Part shown: positions 47,440 through 58,665 of the stretch, one piece after another | Layout of the letters: each line of letters opens with the position of its first letter | How positions within the stretch are numbered: the stretch's first letter is position 1 | NCBI RefSeq assembly: GCF_002105155.1 | Contig: NW_019029030.1 | Location: 62,001 to 126,000 of the forward strand | Source: Lobosporangium transversale | Taxonomy: Eukaryota; Mortierellomycota; Mortierellomycetes; Mortierellales; Mortierellaceae | Direction of reading: 5' to 3' | Length of the DNA stretch: 64,000 nt | Notes under the pieces: model-generated | The model's database searches: none | The model's input: the letters and a program-made list of their open reading frames with translations, nothing else | Told to the model about the DNA's origin: nothing | Position numbers and translations under genes: made by a program

Positions 47440-47668
47440 AGATAAAAGCGTTGCAAAAGATCAAAACCAGTAATACGCTTATCATCAATAGACAACTATT
47501 TCTAGAATTAAAAAAAAAAAAAAAAAAGTGCTGTTTTATCTCAAATTCCACAAGTCTTTATTGATGAAACATGATTATGTCAAGATTAATGATCATAAAA
47601 AAAAGAATTTCTTTATTTCTTTACTTCAAAAAAAGGAAAAAAAGAAGATAATCTCGCAAAAGCTTAGG

Positions 47669-49498
47669 CTATTGATTACCGAAAAGCTTCTCAGAATGAC
47701 GGTGCACAGCTTCAATACTATCTAAAAATCCTCGAATGTTGTCAAAGTATTCCTCACTGACCACAGTCGAGTTTAAGATCTGACTTGACATTCTGTCAAG
47801 GTTCATCATTGCTGCCGACGACGATAATTGTGATGTCTTTATGGGCTCAGTGTTCCTCCATGGACTAACAGCTTCCTCGTCAGGATACAATCCCTCGGTG
47901 ATCAGACTAGGAGCAGCAATAGCGACATTCACAGCTTCTACTTGATCTTGAATGAATTCCGCATGTTCCTTCTCCTCCTTCTGTTCTTGATAGAGAACCT
48001 CTTGGCTTGATGTACACTCACTAGTTTGACCAGACGCTGCAACACTCGTAGTAGCGACCTCTTCCCAAGGACTCTGATGCTCTGGCAGAGATTCCATGGT
48101 AGCAAAGCTTACAACACTGGAGCACCTTTCCGAATCTGCACACAACATCATTGAGCTATGAAGACTACTACAGTCATCCCAGGTTTGGTTGTCGGTGAGC
48201 GATGACGCGTAAAAGTTATTTACGGATGCTTGAGGATAGTACTGCTCGCGAGTCATAGCTGGGTCCACAAAGACCTCCTCCAAGTCAAAGTGTGGACTCT
48301 TAGGATCAATCGTTAGCTCCTGCAAAAACTTTGACATATCAAACAATGTAGTGCCGACAAAATGGACGCGAAGCTCATATCCTTCCAATGTGATCTCTCT
48401 AGTCTCTGGACACTGAACTAATTTTCGAAGTATCGCAGAAACTTCCATGAAATGTTGATACTGTGCATTGGTCACCTCGAGCAGGTCCCGAATGAAGCTC
48501 ATGTTGAGCTCCTTAGGTGCTCTTAGAGTGTCCGTGTGCAAGGCAGCAACCATAGTATCCAAGTGCCACAACGGAGAGGCATCTAACAAGAAAATCATGT
48601 CAACATTTGTGGGGCACGAATCTGAGGTGATTAACTTGGGAAGCTCTTCAAGGTCCGAGACAGTCTTTCCAGCGGTCTTGGCCATAGAAATAGCAGTGGA
48701 CTCTGTGATGGCTTCGTTAACATTACAGACAGCCAAGATTTGCTGCTGCTGCTCAACAGTGGCGGCGCGGTTCATAAAAGCTCTGATGTTCAAAGGAGAG
48801 ATACGACTGACATTGTTGGCGCGCTTCTTGACTTCACCACCACGATGAGACTTGTTACGCTGCAACTTCTTCTTAGCATCGGGCTGGTACTTGTTATAAT
48901 GAGAATTGTCTTTTTCGGCCAATTTCTTGGCATTGGCAGGTAAGGAGCCGAGAGGCTTGGCATACATCTGGGCCATCATCTTGACGGGTCCATTCATAGC
49001 CGGGTGAAATGCAGAGACACCTGAGCTGAAACCACGAGTGGAGAAGAAACCGACATTCTTGACAAAGCCATGGGGCACATTCACAGTAGCAGTCGCGAAG
49101 GACAATGGTTGATGATGCATCATACGCTGTGAAGTATTAGACAGTAACGAGGCAATTTGAGGACGACCTGCTGATCGACAGGCATAATCCACAGCAGCTA
49201 CTCTCAATGGCTCAGGAACGAGTAACTGTCGTACAAGGCTGTTGAAGTTATTGTTAAGATGTGCTAGTAGTACGGGTCCATCCTTATGGGATGGATAAGC
49301 GACCTTGACCTGGAACTGGCCAAAGATTGGTGGAGGCTTTGTAAACTGAACGGGGTGATGGGCCGCAGAAGGGGCCGGGGCATGAAGATGGGGTGGGGCC
49401 GGTGGAGGTACGTTAGTGGTCGGAAAGGCCCTAAGATGGGCGAGTCGAGCATTAAACTGGACCACCAGCCGCCGAAGCGGGTCAAAGGCCTTGCTCAT
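47669..49498 (-). CDS. Unrecognised 609-residue protein
   Basis: Intact single-exon frame from ATG at 49498. The N-terminus (MSKAFDPLRRLVVQFNARLA) is basic and amphipathic, then proline/histidine-rich, so mitochondrial import is possible. A central part (GFVKNVGFFSTRGFSSGV) is followed by a lysine-rich linker, a mixed alpha/beta region (VDMIFLLDASPLWHLDTMVA, YELRVHFVGTTLFDMSKFL) and an acidic Ser/Thr-rich C-terminal third. I cannot place it in a family with confidence. It begins convergent to the sugar transporter, leaving about 230 bp between stops. Confidence 0.7.
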   Translation of the reverse strand: MSKAFDPLRRLVVQFNARLAHLRAFPTTNVPPPAPPHLHAPAPSAAHHPVQFTKPPPIFGQFQVKVAYPSHKDGPVLLAHLNNNFNSLVRQLLVPEPLRVAAVDYACRSAGRPQIASLLSNTSQRMMHHQPLSFATATVNVPHGFVKNVGFFSTRGFSSGVSAFHPAMNGPVKMMAQMYAKPLGSLPANAKKLAEKDNSHYNKYQPDAKKKLQRNKSHRGGEVKKRANNVSRISPLNIRAFMNRAATVEQQQQILAVCNVNEAITESTAISMAKTAGKTVSDLEELPKLITSDSCPTNVDMIFLLDASPLWHLDTMVAALHTDTLRAPKELNMSFIRDLLEVTNAQYQHFMEVSAILRKLVQCPETREITLEGYELRVHFVGTTLFDMSKFLQELTIDPKSPHFDLEEVFVDPAMTREQYYPQASVNNFYASSLTDNQTWDDCSSLHSSMMLCADSERCSSVVSFATMESLPEHQSPWEEVATTSVAASGQTSECTSSQEVLYQEQKEEKEHAEFIQDQVEAVNVAIAAPSLITEGLYPDEEAVSPWRNTEPIKTSQLSSSAAMMNLDRMSSQILNSTVVSEEYFDNIRGFLDSIEAVHRHSEKLFGNQ

Positions 49499-50793
49499 GG
49501 CCTACAAAAAAAAATAAAATGAATGCAATGAAGTAGATGCGGTGGCGAGGGGGTGATGAGTATAAAGCAAAAGAAGTAAAGTAGAGTGGAGATAAAGTGA
49601 AGAGTAGAGCGGGACAAGCGGAAAAGAAAAAAGAAAAAAGAAATGGAATGGAATGGACTGGACTTTTATTTTTCTATTTTTGCTGAGCATAGCATTGAAT
49701 AGAATGAACATTCGCCACTGTATTCTTTCAAGACCCATCAGTCATGCGTCTGCTTCGCCAGGAAAGGAAATTTTGTCTAAACTTAATGCAGCTAGCCCCT
49801 TGTTGCGGGCCAAATTCGTCCTTTCTTTTCATTCTTTCATTCCACTTCTTAAAAGCTAAAATATAATTTGGCAGGAATCGCGTTTCCGATTGTTTTGGCT
49901 CGGCTGCATTATCATGACCCTCTTTCAACTCATCCCTAAAGGGAGAAACATGTTTACAAATAATAAACATACTCTGTCAAAGTAAAATAGAATAAAACAT
50001 GACCTTTTATTTCCATGATTCCAAGCTGATTGATGTTGAATCTTCGTAGTCGAAAATTGTGCCAATCCTGAATGTTGTTTCCACTGTTTGCTGTCCTTGC
50101 ATTTTCATGCACATGTCACAGGTCAAGGCCATGGGGTTCTTCTGATATTCAAGCATGGAATTCGGAATAAGAAAATAGCGAAGGCATTGAACATTATAAA
50201 AATAATGAAATAAAGAATTAAAATAAAATAAAATAAAATAAAACGCGTAATGCAGTCGGTAAACGAATAGCACAGTATTTCCCATCGCAGGCATTATCCT
50301 GATCTGGTAGTTAGGGTATAATCTCAGCTCAGGTGTGCGTTCTCAAAAAGGAAATAAAGAAGAAAAGAAAGAAAGAAAAGAGAGAACGACACCTGGGCAC
50401 CCCTTATGCTATTCATGAGGCAACTGATATGCAGAGTCTCAAAGGCAAATCAAAGATAAAAGTAAACATAAAAAAAAAAATAAAAATAAAAATAAAAAAC
50501 AATCGAAATGGAAAGAGAGTATGTTATGGAAGAAGGGAAAAAATAAAAATAAAAATAAAAATAAAAATAAAAATAAAAATAAAAATAAAAATAAAAATAA
50601 AAATAAAAATAAAAAAAAAAAAAAAAGAAAAAGGAAAAAGAATCAGGTGAAAGTTACCTGACGAAAGCTTCTGTAGCTACTCCTACTACTGGCTTTCGCT
50701 GTATAAGATTTGTGATTCATCTGGTCGCCATGATCTTCTGGATTAAACCACAGAGCAGTTTATCTTTTGCATGCTGCGTAAGGTTAGCTCCAT
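49499..50793. other. Spacer with one doubtful small ORF
   Basis: Mostly 5' flank of the unrecognised gene and 3' flank of the SSF transporter. The minus strand at 50294-50007 has an open frame whose second half (LTCDMCMKMQGQQTVETTF) looks protein-like, with a CxxC pair, but it begins with low-complexity AT-rich sequence and I could not build a gene. An AAATAAAAAT-type repeat lies at 50537-50625. Confidence 0.4.
50537..50625. repeat. AAAAAT hexanucleotide microsatellite
   Basis: More than a dozen near-perfect AAAAAT units ending in a poly(A) run; a shorter array of the same unit lies near 50476-50500. Confidence 0.9.
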
Positions 50794-52470
50794 TTACTTG
50801 TCGGAGGAGGTATTGATCCCATGATGTGCTTTCGAGCTGTTAGTTCCAGACTCTGCATCATCGAAACTGATGCTTCCATTCTCATGGTCCTCTGTGCGGG
50901 CTTGGGGAGGGAAACTTAAAGGCACAGGATAAGTCAGACCAAAAGTCTTGCGGACGACGCCCTCAATTGCAGCTGCCAGGAGGACTCCAATGCAAGAAAA
51001 GATCGGGGGCAGGATAAATGAAGGCCAATCGTAAGCCTCCATGAACACATAATGCATCCCATCTGACACATTGCCGATCTTGAGATATCCAAAGGCAACA
51101 AGCGAGAAAAATCCTGTGATGATACCAGAGACCATTGACCAAGCTGTAACATAACCTTCCAGTCGTGTGATTAATCCCAGCAACAGTGGAACAGCACAAA
51201 TAGTGCAGATCAAGTTGCCAATCAAGAATAGCATGATAATGTTGTAACCCTTAAGAGATACAAACACAACAGGGATGTTAATCAAGAAGACAAGAACGCG
51301 GGGATACCAAACGTTCTTTCCACGGAAGAAGCGAGAGGCGAGAGTATCGACGATACCATTCTGAAGAGAATCGACATTGCCCTCGTTCATAGTGACGGTT
51401 GAGAGAACCGCAAGGATGGTAATCCAGGCGGGCGCAGTAGCTTGACCAGCACCAAGGAGATCAAAAAAGGCGGTCGATCCATCTGGGGATGACCGAGGGT
51501 ATCCAGCCCAGAGAGAAAGAAAGCCTCCAAATCCATAGAGGAAGCAAACAACAACCAGGCCCATGGCACCCCAGAGAGAACCACGCTTAAGCGCTCTCTC
51601 GTCTGCTGACGCCCAAATACGTTGCCAAGGCGCTTCAGAAAAGAGAGTAGAGCAAATCATGGAAATAGGCATAGCACCGATGGCAGCAAAGCCCCAGTAG
51701 TTGGGTCCGATTTCTTCAGGAAGAGGAGTCGGGAGATTCGAGGGGCGATAGGTGACTGCAACATAAATGGCCATAATAATCAATAGGCCAATTCCAAAGA
51801 TTCCCTGAGCAACATCAGTCAAGATACTGACATAAAGACCTCCTGCGGCAGTGTAGATCGATGTAACGATAGCAACAATGAGTACAATGGGTAAGCGTGA
51901 TCCGCCAACCACCAACTCCATTAGGTTTCCAATCGATGTATACTCGGCGCAAAGGGCAATAGACATGTTTAGAAGCATGATCAAGGTGACAATGATAGTT
52001 GGAATGGTACCGAAGCGCCACTGGACAAAATCACCAAGCGAGAGAACACCGGGGTACTTGCGATGGAGAACAGCTCCAACACGAGCGACAATCAGGATTG
52101 GTAGACCACACGAAACTGAATAGGCGATTAATCCGATAATTCCAGCAGAGACAACATAAGCAGGCATAGAGAATATAACCCTTTTTTTTTTTTTTGACAT
52201 TAGCCTTGATTAATTTAAATGAAAATAATGTTGATTCATGCAAAACGAAAAAAAAAAAAAAAAAAAAAAAAATACTCACCAAGCACCAACACCAGATGCA
52301 TAAAATGACCAAGCAATGGTCTTCTCAGGCACGGAGTGACGAGCCGTTAGAAAGAACTCGGTATCATCCTTCTTGAAACGTTGACGACGACGAGCGAGAA
52401 AGAGAGCGCCAACTCCAAATGCGACAATGGTGGCCACCGACAGCCCATAGGCGACAGAGACAAAAGACAT
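50794..52470 (-). CDS. Sodium:solute symporter family transporter, DUR3-like (2 exons)
   Basis: Exons 52470-52280 and 52180-50794 (525 residues). The join restores VGAWVIFSMPAYVVSAGIIG, a stretch conserved in fungal SSF proteins. About 13 membrane segments follow, with family-like blocks LALCAEYTSIG-type (SIALCAEYTSIGNLMELVV), YTAAGGLYVSILTDVAQGI and SEAPWQRIWASADERALKRG. Fungal members such as Dur3 import urea or polyamines at the plasma membrane with cations. The substrate is not proven here. The inferred acceptor follows a run of 14 A, an odd splice context. An alternative upstream acceptor (AATCAAG) also keeps frame and would add a lysine-rich insert. Confidence 0.85.
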
Positions 52471-53292
52471 GGTGGAGTGAGAGAAGAGAGGAAAAGACGA
52501 GAGAAAGATGGCAGAAAACTTTTTTTTTTTGGAGGGAGTGTCTGTCCTTTTATGACATTTGCTCCTTGTTCTAGAAGGATTTGTTTATTTGTAACGGTTA
52601 CGCCTGTTGGACTGCCATAATTTACATTTTAGGTTAATCTTATTTTAATGCACCAGATGGAACCCAAAGGGGACACGATTGAAATGCACACATTCATGCC
52701 ATGCTTTGTAATTTCTTCATCCTTTCAGGGTATGGGAAAGCAAATCGTATCTTTATTTGAAATAAAGACCTTGTGTTCACACATGGTGTTTTCTTGGCTT
52801 TCGCATTCATTCATGTATTACATCTAAGTGAAAAAAGAGGAACAAAAAGAACAAAAAAGCGTTACAGCGGAATGAATCACTACTGAACATCTGAAAAAAA
52901 AAAAAAAAAAATACCCCGCTGTTGTTGTTTGTTTGTGTAACCCAACAAACATGTTAAAAAAGACTCTAGACCCTCATATTCATCATTGCAACAACAATGG
53001 TGATACACACTAGATGTTTCTTCCGAGTAAACATGGCTGTCTCAATATACATCTTACAAGCAATCAAACATCTGCACTCCCCCATTTTTTAGAATATGAT
53101 TGAGACACGATGGCGATTTAAAAAAACCTCTCTAACAAAATTCAGAATCGTATATTTCTCGTTTCATTTCGAATCAGATGGAAATATTAAGCTTGTGATC
53201 GCGATTGAATCAAAATAGAATAGAAAATCCTACTTAGAAAGTCATTGGGAGGGGGTGTACATTCGTAATTGCTCGAGGTAAAGGGAGCGCCT
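52471..53292. other. Spacer between symporter and methyltransferase genes
   Basis: 822 bp, AT-rich, with an A-run at about 52892-52909. It contains the promoter of the symporter (about 52471-52640) and the 3' flank of the methyltransferase. No gene was seen. Confidence 0.5.
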
Positions 53293-55068
53293 TCACTTTT
53301 TTCGACGTAAATAAAAAGCGTATATCACATAGCCGCTTTGATACTCTGGATCCATCATACTCTTGGGCATTCTCACTATTCTGAACCCAGCTTGCTCCAG
53401 TTTCTCCAAGAATGTAAGGTGTACATAATCTGCTCGCAATTCTTGTCCCAGTAGGACCACCGTTCTGCTCATTTTCCTCTTCCTAATCTGTGATAGCCGT
53501 CTTCGAAATGCTTCGTTATCCTCCTTTTCCTTTTTCATTGAACACTTCTGATAAAGTGCATCCTCAAATCGATCGAATTGCTCTCCATAACCTCGCTTGC
53601 ATGCTTCATAGACTCGTTCTCGAATCTCACAAAGCTCCTTTAGAGTATGAACTAGTTTTGGGACCACGGATTCGTTGTATACAACATCGGTCGCCACCAC
53701 ATAGTCAAGTCCGAATCCACGCTTCAGATTTTGATCTAGATCCTGACCCCAAACAAGCTCCTGGACTTGGATATTGCAGGGCTTGATACAATCACCGTAT
53801 GGGCCCTCATTATGGTTTTCACTAGTATTATGATGGGGGCGGCTTTCCTTTTTGCTTCCTCTCCTCGTACTAATTGATCCGGATGATGATACCGCTCCCA
53901 AAGTCGTTGCAGAAAAATCTGACAAATCCTGGTCAAAATATTTCCTATCTAGATTCTTGCGCAGATTTTTGACAAGCAAAGGCAAGACAGGCTTTTGGTC
54001 CGTCAGTAACAAATCTTGACAAAGTTCTGCCATTACAATCCCAAGGAGTCCACATCCAGACCCCAGCTCCAAAACTGTAGTTTCTGCTGGGTCAAATACC
54101 AACATCCTATCCTGTTCCTGTAGTTCCTCTTCCGCTTGTCCTCTCCTTCCCTCATCACTACCATCACTATCACTATCATCGTCATCGTCATCGTCATCAT
54201 CATCAACGTCGCTATCAGTATCACCATCTCTCTTTAGATCACCGCGACCATTGCAAAAGGCATAGTTGCCCTCAATGGAGCCCTTCCCATTCCATTTCTT
54301 CCTTCCTCCCTCTTCTTCTGCTACCATTACTTCCAGATCTCCTCCTGCAGAGACAGTCAAGTGTTCTGCTTGTTCTTCCAGCTTTCGAATCTGCTCTTGC
54401 TGCGCTCGCCTCAAATACTGCTCCTGGACTTCCTGAGCCTGCTGCACAACCCGCCTTTCCATCCCTTGCTGGGTCCGATAGCATCCTAGCGTCAGCCCCC
54501 GAATCGACAATAGAAACTTGGCCATCAGAATACTACTGTCCCATACAACTGTTCCTGTCTGACCGGGTTGCGAGAGTGTTGAGAGCGATTGATGGATCAC
54601 AAAGGGTTTCTTATTAGGCTGCTGCTGTTGCATTACTGTACGGCTTGGTGCTCTACGGTTCCCTATTATTGCTCGTGCAGCTGGGCTCTTCGCTTTTGGC
54701 AAGGAAACGACCGCGCGCTGCGGTGAGCTGGGTTGATCAAGCTGTCCTAATTCTTCCTCAAAATCCGCCTTAGTACCATGTGCTATTTCAAGTGACGATG
54801 CCCCCGGCAGAGTGTCGCCAAAAGTGGTGGTTGCAGAGGAATATGATCCCGATCCTGAATCCGGCCTTGACCCTGGCTGGCTGATAACTGGTGATGGGGC
54901 AGGTGTAAAGTCGAGCTCAACCTCTAGGCGGGTCGACTGTTGTGACACTGAGCGGTTATGCGCCCAAGGTGCATCAGTTGTTTCGGTAGTGAACAGTGAA
55001 AAAACTTCCTCATATGGCTCCTTGACGACAATGGCAGCAGGAATGGACCGAAAGAATGTCGACGCCAT
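53293..55068 (-). CDS. METTL21-type (family 16) protein-lysine methyltransferase
   Basis: Single exon, 591 residues, longer than typical about 250-350-residue members because of low-complexity inserts. TGTVVWDSSILMAKFLL (from about residue 171) is the family-specific entry motif. ELGSGCGLLG (334-343) is the S-adenosylmethionine-binding motif I. LLLTDQKPVLPLL and DYVVATDVVYNESVVPKL are motifs II and post-II. Between the entry motif and motif I lies an insert with a Gln-rich helix and an Asp-rich run of about ten. Members such as Efm6/Rkm5/METTL21 methylate lysines on translation factors, ribosomal proteins or chaperones. The target here is unknown. Confidence 0.85.
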   Translation of the reverse strand: MASTFFRSIPAAIVVKEPYEEVFSLFTTETTDAPWAHNRSVSQQSTRLEVELDFTPAPSPVISQPGSRPDSGSGSYSSATTTFGDTLPGASSLEIAHGTKADFEEELGQLDQPSSPQRAVVSLPKAKSPAARAIIGNRRAPSRTVMQQQQPNKKPFVIHQSLSTLSQPGQTGTVVWDSSILMAKFLLSIRGLTLGCYRTQQGMERRVVQQAQEVQEQYLRRAQQEQIRKLEEQAEHLTVSAGGDLEVMVAEEEGGRKKWNGKGSIEGNYAFCNGRGDLKRDGDTDSDVDDDDDDDDDDSDSDGSDEGRRGQAEEELQEQDRMLVFDPAETTVLELGSGCGLLGIVMAELCQDLLLTDQKPVLPLLVKNLRKNLDRKYFDQDLSDFSATTLGAVSSSGSISTRRGSKKESRPHHNTSENHNEGPYGDCIKPCNIQVQELVWGQDLDQNLKRGFGLDYVVATDVVYNESVVPKLVHTLKELCEIRERVYEACKRGYGEQFDRFEDALYQKCSMKKEKEDNEAFRRRLSQIRKRKMSRTVVLLGQELRADYVHLTFLEKLEQAGFRIVRMPKSMMDPEYQSGYVIYAFYLRRKK

Positions 55069-55200
55069 TCTAACCTTTTGTGTCAGTCAAGATGCTGCAT
55101 GGAAAAAGTATTCCTGAAAGCTTAAAAAAAAAAAAATTCACCCACGACCAGCAGTCACACTATTGCAAGAATTCCTTAAATTTTATTGGGAATCCACGCC

Positions 55201-57737
55201 TTACGTGGGTGGGGGAGGTTCTGTTACTACTGCTGCTTCTACTTCTGTTGAAGGACGAGTCTGACCAATAATCGTCCATACACTCATCGGTACGCCGAGA
55301 CATCTTCCGATACCGCATCCTTTCCACTCTATTGGAACCTGGGTCTGCCCCAGAAGCTCTTGCCAAACAACCATGATCCTGCAAGGTTTCCAGAACTTTC
55401 TTTGACACCCCGCGCACCGGTTATTACTCCGTGCTCGCTTGAAGTGCTCAAAGAGATAGAGCGTCAGGTATGATTTGATGACTTCATCCTTAACGACATA
55501 TCTTTTCTTCTCTCCATAAGAGGGTTCTGACCCTGCTCTATTTAATTTCGACAGCTCTTCGTCTGGAACATTGCATTTCCTATCTTGCTCATCCTCATCC
55601 AATGACATTTTGCTGTCCTTTCGTGGCCTATCCACGGTATTCTCGTTCCTTGAAGCAATATCCCTTGAATCATGTGAGTCAAGATAATCCAACAGTGCAT
55701 TTCCTGCCAACGTGAGCAAGGTTGGGAAGCGCGAACGAGTGACTATGTGCGGAGGGAGCTGCTTGATTCCTCTTGAGGCAGTAGAGTCATCTAATCGTTC
55801 GCCGTTAAGTCTAGTTTCTGATGTTACCATCGATGCCGAGCCTGTGCCTTGTATCGAAACTTCAGTAGTTGCGAGCGTCCCCTCCATTTCCGAATCTGTG
55901 ATCACAGGTGATAGGGAATTGGGCGTGAGGGTCAGCTGTTCTGGCATCATAGGCAACATGTTAATATCCCCTGATTGATCCATTGTTGGTGATCCTAATG
56001 GTGATGTCGGTATCCATCGCTCAGCTAAAAGCATCTGATGTGGAGGCCTCAGAGCAGCCAAATTCACTTGATTATCATGAAATTGTGAAGTATCTGTGTG
56101 ATTGTTGTCTGTCTTGGGCGCTGGAGGAATTAAGAAAGGATTGGGGTGGACTGTAAGGATGAGTAGCTTTGGCAACAGGGCAATTTGGGAGGGAATTTTT
56201 TTCTATTAAAAAAAAAAAAAAAAAAAAAAAAAGTCAGTCTTGGCGCTCTTTACCTGCACAGTGATTACATTGATAGGAGTCATGACTCACTAAGAGATTG
56301 CCGCCGATTGATAGCTCTACCAAATTATGAAGCAATCCAATTTCTGGAGGAATAGATTCAATACTGTTATTTCCTAGCGAACAAAGGCCAGGAAGAAAAA
56401 CGAAGGGGCGCAAATAACGTTGCTTTGTTAGTCGTCATAGTTGCCTACAAACATACATGCTGTCCAAGAAGGCGTTTATTCTCCCTCCCAATACATCAAA
56501 ACCTACTTATGGATAACACAGACAGATTGTGGAGCGCAAATACATCCATTGGTATAGTCGTAAATAGATTCGAGCTCAAGAAGAGCTTCAGACGATTTGT
56601 GGAAAGCGAAAACGACCCACGTTCATTGTATACGATAGCGAAATTGAGATCACGAATCTCGGAAGGTAAATCTGTAAGCTCAAGATTGCTGTAGTAAAAA
56701 GGTAAGATAGTAATATTCAGCCTACTCATGGCCAACAACAAGGGACAAGATGACATACTTTTCATTCATGTGTGTATTTGCGCTCAAAAATTATACCTTA
56801 GATCAAGCTCTCCGACACCATCCTCTACCGCCTCCTGAATCAGCCTACGAACATGAGCTACTACCATGCGATTATTCCGCTCGTTATGGTATGGTCCATC
56901 TACCATACGCCTTGACTTTCTGCATGGCTGTAACTCCTGCATATTCTCCGTAAAACCTTCCTTCGACCCTTTGATGCCCATTCCCAAGCTTTCATGCCAC
57001 ATATTGCTCTCTAGTGGGCTTGTAGCTAGCCTTGTAAATGAACCCTGCGGTTCATTGGTATCAGCCCTTGGCCACTGCTGCTCCTTTGTCCTTAGTTGTG
57101 GAAATAACCCTTGCTCATCAAGAGTAGCATTAGACATAGTCAGGAAAGTGGAATTAGGTGGCCATAAGCATCGATTGAACCCTGTTATAGATGTTAGAGG
57201 CTTCCTTGGTTGTTGCTCAAATTCAAAAATGTGATGATGATGGGTTTGTGAAAGAGAAGTTGAATAAGAAAGATGGGGCTGAGAAGGGTAGATTGAACGA
57301 TCTTGACATGTACAACCAAAGTGGGATGGTCTATTCTCCGCTCCTATGCCTTCTGATAAGCAATCCCATGATAAGGGCCACTCTCTTCTTTTTGAAGAGC
57401 CTCGTCGTGGTGGTGAAGGGGGGTCTGTAAAAGCTGGTAATGGTGGTGGTGTGCTAATAAATGCTTTCATGACTTCTGAGGAAGAAGGTGAATTGAGTGA
57501 GCTGACAGGGGATCCTGGACGTGAAGGAATAGCTGGAGAATCAGAATTATCATAGGATATATGCCCAGCTTCATCTTGCTCCTCTCTTATCATAAATGAC
57601 GATTGTGCCTCCACTGTTGTGCATGGTTCGAGTATTCTGTCGCTTCCAGATGTGAGATGATGATATTCGAATCCAGTGTCGGGTCCTGTGTGGCCAAATG
57701 GGGATGCTCTGTTGTCGAATGAACTGTTGATGTCCAT
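55201..57737 (-). CDS. Leucine-rich repeat protein with zinc-ribbon-like C-terminus (4 exons)
   Basis: Exons 57737-56797, 56688-56507, 56373-56291, 56202-55201 (735 residues). The long N-terminal part is disordered and Ser/Pro-rich. Exon joins rebuild successive leucine-rich repeats: GELDLSNLELTDLPSEIRDL, LKLFLSSNLFTTIPMDVFAL, NLSVLSIRNNSIESIPPEIG, LVELSIGGNLLKKIPSQIAL. The last exon has a conserved fungal block (FPTLLTLAGNALLDYLDSHD) and a C-terminal CAGCQRKFWKPCRIMVVWQE with closely spaced cysteines. An upstream in-frame start at 57899 is possible. Probably a signalling or scaffold protein; no enzyme domain is visible. Confidence 0.8.
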
Positions 57738-58665
57738 GAGAGCGATAGAAATAGATAATAAGCTTTCAAACTCAGGCGACTGTTTGCAAAAAGGGCTAAG
57801 TAATAATGGATGCTTCTTTGGCAAAAAGGACCATGTATGTATTACGCTTATGCTTCTAGAGAGTGGTATATATAAGCTTCTGTAAGAGAGGACAAGCAAA
57901 GGGGTGGTTACACTAAAAGAGAGGATAGAAATTCAAACGAGAATGAAGGTTAATGGAGAATGAGGAGTAAGGAATAAAGAAAAGTGAAATCAAGAAAGAG
58001 TGTATTATAAAAACATGTGCACTTTGACAACAGAAATGCATGGACATGACCAACAACTGTCTTTTTTTTTTAGTACAGACCTATCACATTTCACCCCCAA
58101 TGCGAATGGTTAAAGATTGCCCACACAGGTAAACTGCTTCATTAAACAGATGTAAGCCAGATACCATTGAATCCTCAGCATCTGTGCAAGAAAGGCCAAA
58201 GGCAAGGGGACTCCAATAAACGAACTGGCACTGTATGATGGCATAACACCGCTTCTGTCGCTGCCTCCTTCAGCTCTATTGCTGAGAAGATCTTCCATTG
58301 AACCTGCTTAGTGCCTAGTTGGAGCTTCTCGGCAGAGAATGCCAGTGAGCTTAGGATTCAACACTGACAAGATCTCTGCCAGCTGACACTGTTCACTGAG
58401 CTTAAAGAAAAGTGGGTGAACTGCGAAGCCATTTAATTCGCATGATTCTTTCCTCTATTTCCAGCTTTATTTGTTGCAACTTACGTATTGCTTTTCATTT
58501 TGGGTAATTTAAGGTTTCGCTCATATGGTCAGCAGGGGGAATATAATGGAGAAATGACACTTTCATTCATTCTACAAATCCTCATTGAATTACCTTCAAT
58601 AATCTTCTCTTGCATTAGTTTTAATTCTATCCTTCACATTGACATACTGTAGAATTTTATCACTC
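57738..58665. promoter_or_regulatory. Divergent promoter region (LRR and NPC1-like genes)
   Basis: 928 bp between divergent genes. A 62-codon minus-strand frame (58298-58110) has a Kozak-neutral start and no family features, so it is not called. No clear regulatory motif was seen. Confidence 0.4.

Noticed and set aside
50007..50294. 95-codon minus-strand open frame with a CxxC pair
   Set aside because: The first half is low-complexity AT-rich translation; I could not find supporting exons, so it is only mentioned in the spacer entry.
58110..58298. 62-codon minus-strand open frame between the LRR and NPC1 genes
   Set aside because: Short, no recognisable domain, and located in a divergent promoter region.
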